Assembly: GCF_004193775.1 (NCBI RefSeq)
Contig: NC_041019.1
Coordinates: 875,501-939,500, forward strand
Reading direction: 5' to 3'
From: Glycine soja
Taxonomy: Eukaryota > Streptophyta > Magnoliopsida > Fabales > Fabaceae
DNA length: 64,000 bases
The position numbers were made by a program, and so were the translations under genes. The notes under the pieces are model-generated. The model saw only the letters and a program-made list of their open reading frames with translations. It was not told the origin of the DNA and did not search any database. Of the stretch, positions 25,079-39,429 are shown one piece after another. Numbering within the stretch: position 1 is the stretch's first letter; each line of letters starts with the position of its first letter.

Positions 25079-25688
25079 ATGAATCCTCTGTGCTGCATTG
25101 CTCCGGTTTCTATCGATCGGGACCGGGCGAACCCTGTGGTGGCCAAATCGCCGAGTCAGTGTCAGCTAGGGCTCGATGCGTCCATCAGGACCGTCAACTA
25201 CGCCTCCAAATCGAGCTTCTCCACTCAGGATTCCTCCGTCGGCGCCGATTCCGTCAAGGCCACCGCCGCCGCGGATCTCGAAGAGGAGGAGGAGCCGCGC
25301 GATTCCAGGGCCTTCGCCGGAGGGAACGGTGGCGGAGTGGCCGGGAGTGTGGCCGGGATCCTGTACAAGTGGGTGAATTACGGGAAGGGGTGGAGGTCGA
25401 GGTGGTTCGTGCTAGAAGATGGCGTGCTTTCGTATTACAAGATTCACGGACCGGACAAGATCTTAATGAGTCCGGCGAGGGATAGGAGCGTCAGGGTGAT
25501 CGGAGAAGAGTCATCGAAGTTCGTGAAGAAGGCGAATTGGAATCTGAATCTGAATCGAGCATCGTCTGGAGGAGGAGTAGGAGGAGGTAATAACAGTAAC
25601 AACGGGAAGCAATGCAAACCGTTCGGTGAGATACATTTGAAGGTTTGTTCTTATGATATTATTTATTACATATAAGATGCTGAAAAAG

Positions 25689-25744
<56 letters not shown>

Positions 25745-28700
25745 TTTGCAACACTTAGTTATCTTACTTACCATAAGCGTAACTAAGCTCCATCATGGAT
25801 GGATACACACTTTTTTGTTTTTTTTTTCTGGTCCCAATCACTTGCACTAAAATATTGAAATGCCTTTTTGTACTTTATGATTTTCCTGCTGTTTTGTTTA
25901 TCTGTATCATGAAACCGTTTTAATTTTTATTTTATTGTTTTTTCTTGTTTAAAATTGTATTTTAACGGGTTCTTTTGTTCGGACTTTATCAGAGTTTAAA
26001 TCACCGCTTTAGTTATGTGTGTGTATGTTAGAAGTGAAGTTTTATTAGTTCTCCATGCTATTTGGTAAATTTTTCTAGAAAAGTTGCGAGAAGAGGGAGT
26101 GGGTAAAGGGTCATCCGTTATCAGGTCAGAGGACTAGGACATTGATTGTTCCTATGTCAATTAATGCAGGGTGTTGAATGAAACGTCTGTAAGACTGTAA
26201 CTGACGCTTACACGTTTTTGCATTTACATGCAAGCATGCACCCACTCTGAAATGTGTTTAAAATATGTGTTCTTTATGTTCTTTATGGGTGTTTAATCGT
26301 CTGTATCATTTCTTTTTACCACAATCGAGCAGTGATGTATTTGAAATATTTATTAAACAATCCTTATTTATTTGCCCATATAACTTGATGTGTTTGAGTT
26401 AAATTGAGTAATTGACTCTTGGTTAAATTATATCTGGGTCTTACGTATCTGAAATATTGGGTTCAATGTCTTTCACTACCTGCTGCTGAAATTGGCATCT
26501 GCAGAAGTAGTATTACTGGGTTCTGATTGTATCCTTTCACTTTTATCATTGACAAACAAAAATGATCCAATGGTTTTATTTTATTTTATTTTTAAATTTT
26601 AATACATATACCAGCTTTCCTTGCTTGTCTGTTCCAGTGAGTGCTAAATCTAAATATGTCTTGTTCACAGGTTTCTTCTGTTCGTTCCAGCAAGTCTGAT
26701 GATAAGCGGCTTTCCATTTTTACTGGGACAAAAACTCTTCACTTGAGGTGTGTGTCTAGAGAAGACAGAGCCATGTGGATTGAGGCCTTGCAGTCTGTAA
26801 AAGATCTTTTTCCTAGAGCTCTAACAAGTAGCGATCTTGCAACTTCTGAAGATATCGTAGTTTCGACAGAGAAGCTGCGATTACGATTGTCTCAGGAAGG
26901 CATAAGTGAAACAATCATTAATGACTGTGAGTCTATTATGCTTTCCGATGTCTCTTATCTTCAAAGCAAGTTGAAGTTTCTTCAGCAGAAACATGTTATG
27001 TTGCTGGACACCTTAAAACAACTGGAGGTATCAATTTTTCCTTTTGAACACATCCTCTTCTAATTGATAAGCTGAAGTTTTATTATAGATGGTTGTAACA
27101 AAATAATGGTTTTATTGCCTGGCCATGGAAGCAGTTTAAAAGTTTTCCTCTCTCCTCTTGTCTGGCTTAAGATTTTAAATATGATTGTTGGAATTAGTAC
27201 CTAATGATGGAAGGATGTTACATTTACATGGCTTTCAGTTCTAAATTAGCTTTCTAGTGTTTTAGGTAATTCAAAATGTGCAGAAAGATATATAGATGAA
27301 TATTGACATTTTATTCCATGTAAAGCACATTGCAGGATTAGGATATATATATTGTTTGAACCTCCCTCAGTAGTTTAAAGTAATGTTTCTGTTTACACCA
27401 AAAAAAAGTAATATCTCTGTCACTGATGTGGTCATCCATCACATGGATTACTTAGATTTTGCTTGCCCCTAGGGTCAATCACTGTATTCCCTACTTACTA
27501 TGAAAAAAAGCACAATCAATGTATTAATTTATATAGTAATGCAAACTGGAAGACTTGTTTTCCTCTAACAATATCTCACTTCAACTTGTTGTCATTATTA
27601 AATGAGTGCATAGTGTTGGTGTTCTGGAGTTGGTCATGGAATTTATTCAATTCACATCCCATTTGCTACTATATATGCTCTCAGTGCCATATTAAATGAT
27701 GAAATTCTTATTAGTCTAGTTTGATTTTTCTTGTAAAAACAATTCATGCAGACAGAGAAAATAGAGTTGGAAACTACTGTAGTGGATGAAACAAAGGAAC
27801 GTGAATCATACTGTGGACAAGGAAATAGAAGGTTTAGTGGTGAGTATTAATTGTCCATTGTCATGTCTTTTGCCTTGAATTACCATTAAAATCTGTACCT
27901 GCAAAGGAAGTCAATATGAATTCCGTTTTAGATTGTTGTGTTTAATCTGATGATTATATATTTTAATTCAAAGATCTTTCAATGGTAATGCCATTCTTAG
28001 ATTGAATAACTACCTATCATCTAAAGCATTCATTTTCAACATTATTTATTTGTGGTGATTGTATCTCGTATGAATGAAGCATTAGGAAGTTGATGATGTA
28101 TTTGTATCCTGTTTTATAAACTGGTTGTTTTGATTATGAAGTTTGCATGTTAGTGGCAGTCCACTTACTCCTTGATCCTTTCATGTCTCAGATTTCTATT
28201 CCGTCATGTCAGAGGGCAGTGTTACTGATTCAGTGGCGGATAATGAAAGTCAAGATGGAGCAGATGGTGAAACAGATGATGAGGATAGAACATACTTTGA
28301 CACAAATGAGTTTTTGTATTCCGATGCCCTAAGAAGTGCTTCCTATCGAAGTAGGGAAGGTATGGGCAATGCCAGTATATCCGATAGAGATTATATTTGT
28401 TATGATGGTGTGCATGGGTTTGAGAAGGAGATCAAAGATGTAAGTTATCCATATGTCAAAAGAAGGGATAACCTACCAGAGCCAAAAGAAAAAGAGAAGC
28501 CTGTTGGTTTGTGGTCAATTATTAAAGACAATATTGGGAAGGATCTTTCTGGAGTTTGTCTCCCTGTCTATTTTAACGAACCACTGTCTTCATTGCAAAA
28601 GTGTTTTGAAGACCTAGAGTATTCATACCTGGTTGATAGAGCATTGGAGTGGGGAAAGCAGGTCAGGTCCTCAGCTGTGCTTTCTTTTGTCACAAAGCAG

Positions 28701-31700
28701 TTTTAAAAGCATGATCTCCTAAGTTCATTTTATCAAGGTAGATAATATGCTTGGTTAAATTTAAGGAAATTGCTGCTTATAAAGATTTCAACATTTCAAT
28801 AGCTTGATAGTCTGCACTTGATCGACATGTTCTAAACTAGTATAGTCGGAGTTCATCCTGTCTAGTAATTAGGCCTATCAAATCTGTCCTCACTTCTGTT
28901 TTAAAGTTAGTCTCTCTCTCTCTCAATTTGCTTTCTAGTACCATTGCCAGATTTGCCATTTCTACAGATGCTATCATAGAAGAAAGATATGAATTTGCCT
29001 CACATTTACCATTATATGGCTGCTGCCTGGCTATTCCTCTTCTTGACTTGTGCCTCAGACTGAAAACACTTTTTTGTTCTGTATTTCTTGTTAGTTTTGA
29101 ATGCCCATAAAAACTCGAGTTTTTATAGGATAAATATGTTGGTCAATATAGATTCAAAATTGTTCTCAGCTGCTATGTAGCCAAAACATAGGGATTAATG
29201 AGTTGGTTTAGAATTTTCTTGGGTAAATTAAGGGTATAACTTTGTTAATTATGGGTTATGGTGGATAGGATAGGTAATGGCAGGAGTGGTCTGTGAGCTA
29301 GCTACTTGGCTGTGATCAGTGCCTTCCAAATTACGATTTTTGGCTTGATGGGGTTTATGAATAAAATGAAGCTCAATTAATGATATAATAAGGTATTTTG
29401 AATATGACAACTAGGCCTGTGATCATAAGTCATAAATAAACAATAATGCTTGGACAATTGGATCTTTAAATTTCACAATGCCAATACATCCTGCTTCACG
29501 CTTGTGTTAAAGTTACTTAATAGTGGGTGTCTTTCTACTTTGAAGTAGCTCAAGCATGTGGAATAGGCTTATAAGAAGCAAAATATAGTTTTGTTGCATT
29601 GTGTTGGGTAATCAATTCCCCCAGGAGAGGCATTGGTAGGAAAAATTATCAAACACATAACACATTAACCATATCCATATATAATGTAGGCTTATAAACT
29701 GCTACTGGACCTAAAAGAACTTAAATGATGAAACTAAACATTTTTTGCTATTAGATACATATTGCTTGAACTAGGAACTCAGAGCTAACTTGACATTAAA
29801 ACTTGCTCTATGCTGATATTGGAGGCTTGAGTAGATTGTTTCTGCATAGTTTCTGATACTGCTTTCTACAAGACTCTGGTTCCATATAAACAAAGTATGC
29901 TTTGCTAGTGCGTGTACAATGTTAATGTGAAATGTAGTATCATCCAGCTATCCAAGTTTACTGTTGTAGAACAAAGTTGAGAAATGAAAAAAAAACATTA
30001 TTCAGCTTCATACTTTAAGTGCATGCTTTATATGTTTCTAGTTTATTGAATTAGCATTGTTTGAAAATTATGTTTTGCATTGTGCAGGGGAATGATTTGA
30101 TGAGAATTCTAAACATTGCAGCTTTTGCTGTGTCTAGCTATGCGTCAACTGAAGGTCGACAATGTAAACCTTTTAATCCTTTACTCGGGGAGACCTACGA
30201 AGCTGACTATCCAGATAAAGGACTTAAGTTTTTTTCTGAAAAGGTAACTGGGTTTTTCCTTTAACTTTTCAATCAAGGTTAATGGGAATGAGTCAAAATT
30301 TACAGGCAAATGCAGCAACAATAAACTAAAATATTTGTTGCTTCATTATTGTGTTTTGTTGTTGAATCTGAAATAGGGCAGTGATTTGTGTGTCTTATGC
30401 TGCTAATTTTCTTCTAACAAGAAGCTTGCTCCAGGTTAGTCATCATCCAATGATTGTTGCTTGTCACTGTGAGGGAAGGGGATGGAAGTTTTGGGCAGAT
30501 TCTAATTTGAAAGGAAAATTCTGGGGGCGTTCTATCCAGTTAGATCCTGTGGGTGTCCTCACTCTACAGTTTGAGGATGGTGAAACATTTCAGTGGAGCA
30601 AGGTCACCACTTCGATTTACAATATCATACTAGGTAAAATTTATTGTGACCACTACGGTACCATGCACATCAAGGGCAGTGGCAACTATTCTTGCAAACT
30701 GAAATTCAAGGAGCAGTCTATTATAGACAGAAATCCACATCAGGTAGGATTGTAAATGCAACTAGGACTGAGACTGCATGAATTATTTGTTGTTTACATT
30801 TGGATGATTTGATAGACAAGTAATACACTTTATTTTCCTGAAATATATTATGTTTTCCCTTATTTTATCCGGACAAAACATCTTTCTTTATCCTTTTTTC
30901 TCCCCAACTTTATCATTCAACTAAATTCACTATCAAAATTCTGTTTGTACTTTCTAATTAAGTGGAAAATAAAGAATTCTGTCTAGCAGGATTTTCTTAC
31001 CTGCTGCACTTTCATTTCAGTTAGCACATTTACCATGGCTAGATATCCTAATACTTTTATTTTATCATAGCATGAATGTATTGTTTAAATTACGTTTTGC
31101 CTCTTCTTGTATGTTAGAAATTTGGCAATTCCAAATGAGTAGTTTGGATTCGTCTATCCGCTTTTCTTGTTCTGAGTTTTATGAGACTGAAAGAACTTTT
31201 AATCATATATAACAGGTCCATGGGTTTGTTCAAGACAACAGAACTGGAGGGAAGGTAGCGATGTTAATTGGGAAGTGGGATGAAGCAATGTACTATGTAC
31301 TCGGGGATCCAACCACCAAGCCAAAAGGTTATGATCCGATGACAGAAGCTGCATTATTGTGGGAAAGGGACAACCATGTACCGAAGACAAGATACAACCT
31401 CTCTCCTTTTGCAATTTCCTTGAATGAAATATTACCTGGTTTATTAGAGAAGTTGCCTCCAACTGACTCAAGGTTGAGACCAGATCAAAGACATTTAGAA
31501 AATGGAGAATATGAGCTGGCAAATGCAGAGAAACTAAGACTTGAACAGTTGCAGAGACTGGTAAATTACCCACAACTCTCAACTTTTGATCCATGGTATC
31601 TAGAGTTTATTGGAATATGCTATACGCCAAGCTTTTCTTATTGTTGTAACTTATGCTTGATTCATAATAATTCAGGCAAGAAAGATGCAAGAAAGAGGAT

Positions 31701-31858
31701 GGCAACCAAGATGGTTTAAGAAGGATGAGGATGGTTGTTTCCGATATATTGGTGGCTATTGGGAAACAAGAGAAAAGAATAATTGGAACGGAATCCCTGA
31801 TATATTTGGACAGAGTTGTGATTTACCTTCATGTTCGGAAGAGACTGTATCCTACTGA
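25079..31858 (+). CDS. PH-domain oxysterol-binding protein-related protein (plant ORP1-type)
   Basis: Long ORP, 823 residues. ORPs move sterols or exchange phosphoinositides at membrane contact sites. Exons: 25079-25642, 26671-27027, 27752-27839, 28192-28661, 30088-30243, 30435-30743, 31216-31560, 31676-31858, all in phase. The start [16 protein letters not shown] is typical of plant long ORPs. A PH domain covers about residues 91-250 ([20 protein letters not shown] ... [10 protein letters not shown]), with the large first intron inside it. A helical linker follows ([20 protein letters not shown]), then an acidic stretch. The OSBP-related domain runs from about 447 to 800: the lid/core [13 protein letters not shown], and the fingerprint as EKVSHHPM (544-551; canonical EQVSHHPP, and EKVSHHPM is seen in plant ORPs). 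It ends RWFKKDEDG ... [12 protein letters not shown]. No lesion seen. Substrate cannot be told from sequence. Confidence 0.96.
25690..25742. repeat. (TA)n microsatellite in ORP intron 1
   Basis: An uninterrupted AT dinucleotide tract of about 53 bases starts 47 bases after the exon 1 donor. It is a good candidate for length polymorphism and probably neutral. Confidence 0.9.
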
Positions 31859-33420
31859 GTACTGGTTTTCTTTTTTAACAGCCCTTAAAAATATCATGTT
31901 TTGTTAAATGTGAATTTGGTTGTAGGTTGTAGGTTGTAAGTTATATAAAGATCCTTTCAAAAAGTGTTAATTCCTTTTCTGGCTGCGCGTTTTGGGTATT
32001 TGTCATTAATCTCCGCAAGTAATTTATGTTGATGCTTACTTACTAGTATGTTAATAATATCAAGTCCTCAGTGTAACAAGTCTCTGTCTTCATCGGTCAT
32101 TAATTCTGTCGTAATACATTCTAGCCAGCCTATACGCGAGTTTCATTACAAAACTGTGTCTACCATCGATATGTTTCTAAATTTTTTTATGAAACCTGTC
32201 TAATTTCCAAACAAGGAGTCATTTTACGTTGAACTTAAATTTAAAATAAATACGTAGAAGATAAAGTTTTTAATACTATTATTGATTTTTATAGTTTGTG
32301 TAAAAAAAAATGTTCACAATGTTAATTAATTTTTGTAAGAGTTTAATCATCTGATAATGCAAACTATTTTTATAATATCGTTTTATTTTTATAATATCGT
32401 TTAATTAGTCATAAAAGTTAATAAATTCATTATTCATGATGGATGATGATATAAAAATTTTCATTGGTCTTTTTTCTCAAATTTTTTATATTGATCATGC
32501 ATAAAAAATAAATTTTATATTATTTTGACATGATTTTTTTAATAACAGAAATTTAAATTTTGCATGTTAAAAAATATATAATTTAATTTAATTTTAACAT
32601 TGATAATTAATCACATTATTAATATAAATTTGTTGATTTTTTATAATAATCACTTCAGTTGATATTTATGATTAATAATTTTTTTAAAGCCCTTTTAAAT
32701 TTATAGATAGTGAAGAATTGAGTTTAATTAGTAATTATTGTTAGTATTAACCAATTATAGTCATTAATAATTTTTTTCTTTTTCAAAAATAAAAACCCAA
32801 TTAAACTTTTGATATCATTAAAAAAAAATCAATTGACCAACAAAAAATGACTGTAAAAACATTTACACTTCAGTATATAAATTATTTATTTTAAAAAACG
32901 GTATAACTTATAAAGTAGTTTCTTTTACATCAACTTTTCAAGTGGTTATTGCATACTTATTATCATAATAAACATATGATCATCAACACGTTCTATTCCG
33001 TACTTATTATCATAATAAACATGATTATTTAACATTGTAAAGTCTGATCAGTATCACCTACTCAAATTTTCGGGTTACTGTTTTGCCATTGTCAGGAGTT
33101 TTCTTGTCAATTGTCATGCGGATTATGCCGATGAAATGGGAAAAGAAAATTTTCTATAAAATAAGAAGCAAGCAACCATTACCATCAACTACCGGTTTGA
33201 ACTTTTAACCGGATAACAATAAATCGCTGATTTTTTCTCTTTTTCTCTATCCGAGTTCTTGATACCTTATCTCTCTTTGCAGCCAAGGGCATTTTCTTCT
33301 TGTGTTCCTTTTGTCTGTTGCTTCACAGCAAACAACAACACTCCTTCATTGGATTTCATTACAATCTAACAGCAAGATCATTATTATACAATATAGTTAT
33401 TTCTAATTTGAACGGATAAA

Positions 33421-33540
33421 CAAGAGGAGGGTTTGCTTTCTGAATTCAAGAAGCATTTTAACATTGACTTTATTGACCACAATCTAAACAGCGAAGATGC
33501 AGGGATTGTGAACTGGGTGGAGCATGACCGTCCAAGAAAG
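33421..33540 (+). pseudogene. Unidentified exon-like segment
   Basis: An open stretch reads EEGLLSEFKKHF, then NIDFIDHNLNSEDAGIVNW and VEHDRPRK, and ends exactly at AAG|TAAGAT (an AG|GTAAG-like context one base earlier). Composition looks protein-coding, unlike the AT-rich surroundings. There is no in-frame ATG upstream before a stop, and I could not find a partner exon. I do not recognise the protein. It may be a leftover exon of a decayed gene or a chance frame. Confidence 0.25.
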
Positions 33541-36500
33541 TAAGATGCAACACACCTTTGTTTTTTTAATACTATTATTGAATGTTGATTGTTACATGCA
33601 TCATCATTATATTGGTTATTGGGTTTCTTAAATGCCAAATAGACTAAGCACCCAGCAATATGAAGACAAATGACTTCTAGTGTTAGCTGCTACAATACAA
33701 CAGTAGTTAATAAAGCTCTCTTGTGATGATATCTTGATATCAGAGAGGAAAAATAGTTGTTGCAAGGAATCTTATAATGGCAATTTATATCCTGGTTCCC
33801 ATGCTCACCTCCTGCAGTATTGTCATGTGATTCGATGGGAGCTTTAGTTTTCTGGCAACTCAATCTATAATCTCCTCAGATTAAAAATAAATATGTATAA
33901 TTGGGACACATTCAACTCCTTTTCTTCCAATTCGAAACAAAAATAAGCACAACTCAGTTTACAATTGGACTGAACTGAAAATCAAATAAGGGCCTTTTTC
34001 AGCTTTACTTTTTGAATGTACCTTGGGGTTTCCCAATTAAAAGCCAAACATGCCCTTCATTATCTGGTCACATTGATTTTGGACATGAAACAGTTTCCTT
34101 TTCTGGTTGAAGAACATAATCTAATAAAAAGTTATTTTCCTGAAGCTGACCCAAATCTAGTTGGCACAAACGTCACGTGCTACTTGCTTCTGTAAATGGA
34201 AAGCCTGAGAAAATAAGAAAGTTGGAGATCTTATAAGCCTAGTTATCAAAATCATGTTAGACACAATGTTATGAAAAGGGCCGAAGGCCCAATAAAGCAA
34301 GCAAACTAACCTTAGGCCCAAACCCAAACGGTAAAGATCTCAATATGATCGCCAGTGACAAATTTTTTTGTGGCTCAAATACGTCTCTGTGATTTTACTT
34401 CCTATCTAATTTTGATTCTTATAAAATATTTTTATTTTTATTCTTAATTCATGTAAATTTATATTTTTCCAATTTTAACCTTTATAAACACAAACTTATG
34501 GAAACTATAAATAAAAAAAAATTATCTCGTCAGCCTACCATGTAATTAGCCAAAAATATAAAAGATTGAACTCGGCTCATATAATTTGAAAAATTAATTA
34601 ATTAGATTTTTAATTCATTAACTCAGCCACCACCTTAGTCGCTGAACTTGGGTTACCCAATTGAGTCAGTGATTAAATATCCCCATAAAATGCATTAACT
34701 ATACTTGCCTATCTATCTTAGAAATCATTAATTTAACACTATTTGTACAGTTAAAGCACTTTTGCTTTGTTTTTAATTGAATTGTACAAACAGCAGAGAG
34801 ACAGAAGAATACAGGAGCTAGATTAATTAGAATTTTACAGTGGAAAGATAACAGAGTGAAATCTATGCTTATGGCAACACGTACGTGAAGATTGCGAAAC
34901 GATTTGCCACAGTGACCCGACAGACATGGTAAAAATGATATGTTGGTCCCAAGGATCATTGAGACTCGAGACTTGAAAGTTGAAATCAACTCTTCTCCTT
35001 TCTATCTCAAATACAAGAAAAATAAATTGATTTATATTAATTATTCATTGAATTTTGTTATTAATAATAAAAATAGGTCATTATAACTAAACTTAAATTA
35101 AATAAAATATATTTTAAAAATATTAACATTAAATATGAATGATAAAGTTAGTGTTGAACTTTTTTTATATTACTGAAGAAAATACTTGTGATTTATAATT
35201 AATTGTTTCTAACTTCACCTTAGGATTATATAGTTGGTAAAACATAATTGAGACTTAAAAACATTTATGTGTGCTTTTTTTAGAGATTGTTGGAATTATA
35301 ATCTAGACATGTTCATAGTCGATTAAAATAGAAATTGAGGCATATATATAGGAGTAAGTCTGTTTTAGTTTGAAGTTATAGCCATACATTCCTTGTAACA
35401 AGGTCCAGGGAGCAAAGAAGGATGGTTCCTTCCACTGGTGTTCAAAATCCCACTTCTTTTTGTCTCTAACTAACTTTTCCTATTTTTTATTTTCATGCAC
35501 TGAACTTCGTGTTCTTGCTGATTAAAACAAATAAAAAAGTGAACTTCGTGTGCTGAGTGTAATGCTGCCCATCCTCACACAGTCACGCACTCTCTCTCCC
35601 TTGCATATGCTAAAAACTGTCATTTTGCAAAGTTGGTATTAATTTTTTTTATAAGATGGCATAATAGTTAGCTTTTCTGTAAATGTAAAAATAAAAGCCT
35701 AAATATAATTTTGGCATCCTATTTTGCTCCATTTATCATTTTGATCTCTTTATTTTCAGTTCGGAAACCTTGTCGATTTGGCATCCTACAAATTATCATA
35801 CGGGAATAACAGGATAATTGAAAAAATTAAATAAATTCACCGATAATATCTTTTTACTTACTATCTCTTGTTTGGCAGTTGCCATTTGTATGAGAATTGT
35901 TGATTTTTATATATATATTTTTAAGACATCAAATATATTTAATTCTTCCTTTAACCAATACTTTAGATTATGCATGACATAATATAAGTATTTATTTTAT
36001 ATAATTAAAATTTGTCATAAATGTTTTCTTTAATCTATAAATTATATTATAATTAAACATATTTAAATATATAAATTATTTTAAGTAGAATAGGATAGGT
36101 TGACTGTGAAAAGTAAGTCGAGAAATATAATTCATCACATTTAAAGGTAAGTTGAATCACTTAACTTCTCCACCAATTTTTTTTAGGTTGAGTTAACTTG
36201 TGTTCGACCCAGTTTGTCATTCTTACAGTTAATAAACTATTAGGGTACCCTTGACTTAGTAGTAGCTTGTTATATTAAGAGTAACATTCTTTTTTTATAT
36301 AATTTTTCTTATTATTATATATAAAAGATTATTAAATAGAAAAGAGATATAGTTAATATGTTGAAAATATAGTATATTTAATACTTATTTTACCGAGAAA
36401 ATAGGAGACTATCGTAGGATGATTTTTTAATACCCTTACATTAATGTCCTCCTACGGTTCTACCGGGAAATGGAAATCTAACGGGCAAAGCAGAGTGCTA

Positions 36501-36574
36501 CAATAAGGCGCCTTTGATGAAACTATATTTTGGCTGCAATATGATTGTTATAATACATACAAACGGAACTTAAC

Positions 36575-36813
36575 TGGGTTTGGATCACTGATAATAAAAT
36601 TAATTTTAAAGTGATATGATTTATATTTAAATATTTTATTAAAAAATTAAGTTAAGAATAAAATTTAATAATAAATTTTGAATTTAACATAAAAGTTATT
36701 TAAATTTATTTTAATCCATAGTTAATTTTAAATATAAATTTTTTTTAATTTTTTCAATAATGTAAAATTAAATTTTGAACTTAAAATTAATTTTTTAACA
36801 CCAAAACAAACAT
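36575..36813. repeat. MITE-like hairpin element
   Basis: The left arm GGGTTTGGATCACTGATAAT (continuing with AAAATTAATTTTAAAG) is mirrored at the right end by TTAAAATTAATTTTTTAACA followed by CCAAAACAAACA. This gives imperfect inverted repeats of about 35 bases around an AT-rich loop. The 'GTTTGG...AAAATTAATTTTA' shape is common among plant foldback repeats. No target duplication was identified. Confidence 0.5.
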
Positions 36814-37745
36814 GCAGTATCTTATTTAGAAGAGGACAACAAAAGATGGAGGGAGCAAGCAGGAAACAAGAAAGAACGTAGTCCCTTCTTAAAAATGGTG
36901 AAGAGGCAGGGAAACATCGCTTTCACTTACTTTTAGTGCCACATCAAACGGGTTTTGTTTGTTTAGTGGCAACTGCCAAACAAGAGATAGAGTCATTCAT
37001 AGAGGGCTAGAGATTAGAGAAGTCACGGTTGGCTGCTGGCCTGTTCAAATGGTACGAATAATGTGGAACAATTTAAACAACATGTTACATTTTTTTCTAT
37101 ATTTTCCTATAAATCTTTTTAATAGTTCATAAAAAATATAAATAAAAAATAAATATGTTTAATATCTTAGATACATAAAAAAAATATGCTTAATAGTACT
37201 TTTTATCTAACAAGTTAGATAATTAATAAGAATTTTTTATAGAAAAATTAAAAAGTAAATGGGATTAATGTAAAAGTAAGGGTGATCACAAGTTCAACTA
37301 ATATTTTTTTTAATAACTAAAATCAAATTTAACTATATTGTCAGAAACTAAAAATATATTTTCCTCATAAATTTATATAACTGATAATTTACTTACTTAT
37401 TACTTAATTCTATATTTAATCATAAACATTAAAGTTACAAACATCTTAATTAATTGTAGGTAATTTATTAGTTAAATGAGATTAATATATTTAGTTAATA
37501 TGGAAAAGGTTGTGTAAAATTAACATGTATTAGGAAAAGTGTGTGAGAAATTAGTGAAAGAAACAAAAAATACTTGCATGGAGATTAGAAAAGGATGGGA
37601 CAATGAGAGACGTGGAAGATGGAGGCAGTGTCATTCATGCAAAGAATCAAATGCTTAGAATAAAATAGCATTGGTGTGGTGTTGAGGCTAGGAGAGCTTC
37701 AAAACTTGAGAAATCTCACCCTTCACTGCAGATTGGAATCCTAAC

Positions 37746-37909
37746 TCAACTCAATGAGACAATTATTAAACTTATTGTAAGGCTATCACCAACCCCCCCG
37801 TCAACTCTCCCAGTATCTTTAACCACAGTGACAATGGGAACTGAAATTCGTTTTTCTTTATTAATAATCCAACCACTATTTGCAGAAGAGCCATCCGGAG
37901 TTGTCTGCA
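37746..37909 (-). pseudogene. Unidentified terminal-exon-like segment
   Basis: On the - strand a good pyrimidine-rich acceptor (TTTGTCTTGTTATGTGCAG) is followed by TTPDGSSANSGWIINKEKR, then ISVPIVTVVKDTGRVDGGVG and a stop at 37746. This has the look of a last coding exon, yet no upstream exon or promoter is visible on that strand for more than 1 kb. I do not recognise it. It may be a gene fragment left by decay or carried by a transposon. Confidence 0.25.
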
Positions 37910-39224
37910 CATAACAAGACAAATAATATACCAATACAAATTATTGGGAAAAACTTAATTACTACCAATAATCAAACGCAAGGCAACTTGTGGCTATGTT
38001 TTGGGCCTAAATTAAATTAATAATGAGATGAGAAAGGAGAGCAGTGAAAATAGCTAGATAAGAAAAACTGTCACAAAATTCTGTGTGTGTAAGGAAGTGT
38101 TCACAGATGAAGCATTATGAGCAGTAGAAAAATACAAAAACATGAAATAGTACGGTACCCAGGCTGCCAAGCAGGCACCGGAGCCATTTATTGTTGTCCT
38201 CTTTTGGCATTTGTTGTTTTTATACAGAATTGCAAATTCAACGTTGAATGAAAATTGCCTAAATAGTTGGATTAATCATCATGGTTTTAAAATGTGAATG
38301 AAAAGGTGTTACAGGAAATTATATTTGCAGACTCAAATGGAAGATATGACCCTAGTCAAACAGTCCATTTACTGGGTTCTGATTTGACTATTGGACTTGT
38401 TAAAGAAATAGACTTGATATTCTTTTAAATACTAGGATGATATTTGAAAAAAATAATACTAGCTATAACTCAAAACATATTGAATACACCTCATTGGATG
38501 TTTGTTTAGAATAGTCTAAATTATAACAAATAATTATTTGTATTTTAAGTCTCTTTCAAAAAGCTAACAAGAATATGAACTCTTTTTCCCCTCAAAATAA
38601 AGCTCATGCCAAATAACTTAACTTTTTCTTAAAAATAATAATAAATATTGTTTATGTTTTGAATATGACGAATGCTTTAATATCTGACAATTTTTTTTAT
38701 TAAAATTAATTAATACTAGATTAAGTGGTGACATGAATTAAAACTATTTTTTTTAGATGAGTGATAGGAACACACTTTATAATATAGTCTTTTTAATATA
38801 TTTTTTATTGATTAATTTATTAAAACTATAAAATCAAGAAAAATAATTATTAAATAAGATATGAGACCTATTGAATTTTATGATTTCCAATAAATTTGAG
38901 TTATGATACTCATACACATTATTTTTGGGTGAAATAAGAGAGAGATAGGAAGAAAAAAAGAATAGAAAGAGAAAATAATAAATGTGATAAAAAGGAAAGA
39001 GAAAGATAAAGAAATAATTGGAGGAAAGGTGGAATAAAAGAGAAAATAAAATATTTTTGTATTTATCCAACTAATATGTTTATATTTAGCCAATTATTTG
39101 AAGACATTAGTTAAAGAACCTAAAATAAAAATAATTTATTGGGAAAAAATTGTATTATTCATAATCTATCTTATATTTTCTTATAATTTAGATAATAAAT
39201 ATATTTAGATAAGTATTTGTAGCA

Positions 39225-39232
39225 TATAAATA
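39225..39232 (+). promoter_or_regulatory. Likely TATA box of the TEL-type gene
   Basis: TATAAATA lies 198 bases upstream of the ATG, after an AT-rich stretch. It fits a TATA box with a leader of about 170 bases. Position-based inference only. Confidence 0.4.
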
Positions 39233-39429
39233 AAGAATGAAAATGACAATGAAGCAAAACCACCAAAATGGTGAGTCCTTAGTCAGTAGCTGTGGTGTGC
39301 AAAGGGAGAAAAGAGAGGGGTAATAAAGTAAAAGGGGATGGGGGCATTAGGTGGGAAAGTACTTTTTGAGTAAGTTTTTGGGTTAGGAAAGTAGAGAATG
39401 AGGAAAAGAGGCGAGTGAGTGAGATTTGA

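Larger units (their letters stand above)
31859..39429. other. Large AT-rich intergenic region
   Basis: I see no complete gene in these 7.5 kb. A short direct repeat of about 22 bases (TACTTATTATCATAATAAACAT) occurs near 32952 and 33001. Two exon-like segments (33421-33540 + and 37746-37909 -) and a hairpin repeat (36575-36813) are listed separately. The open frame at 34699-34989 (-) shows no domain. A TATAAATA at 39225-39232 lies about 205 bases before the next gene's ATG. Confidence 0.5.

Noticed and set aside
25090..25485. 131-codon Arg/Gly-rich frame overlapping ORP exon 1
   Set aside because: A shifted frame within a GC-rich exon. The real frame encodes the PH domain and continues through seven more exons.
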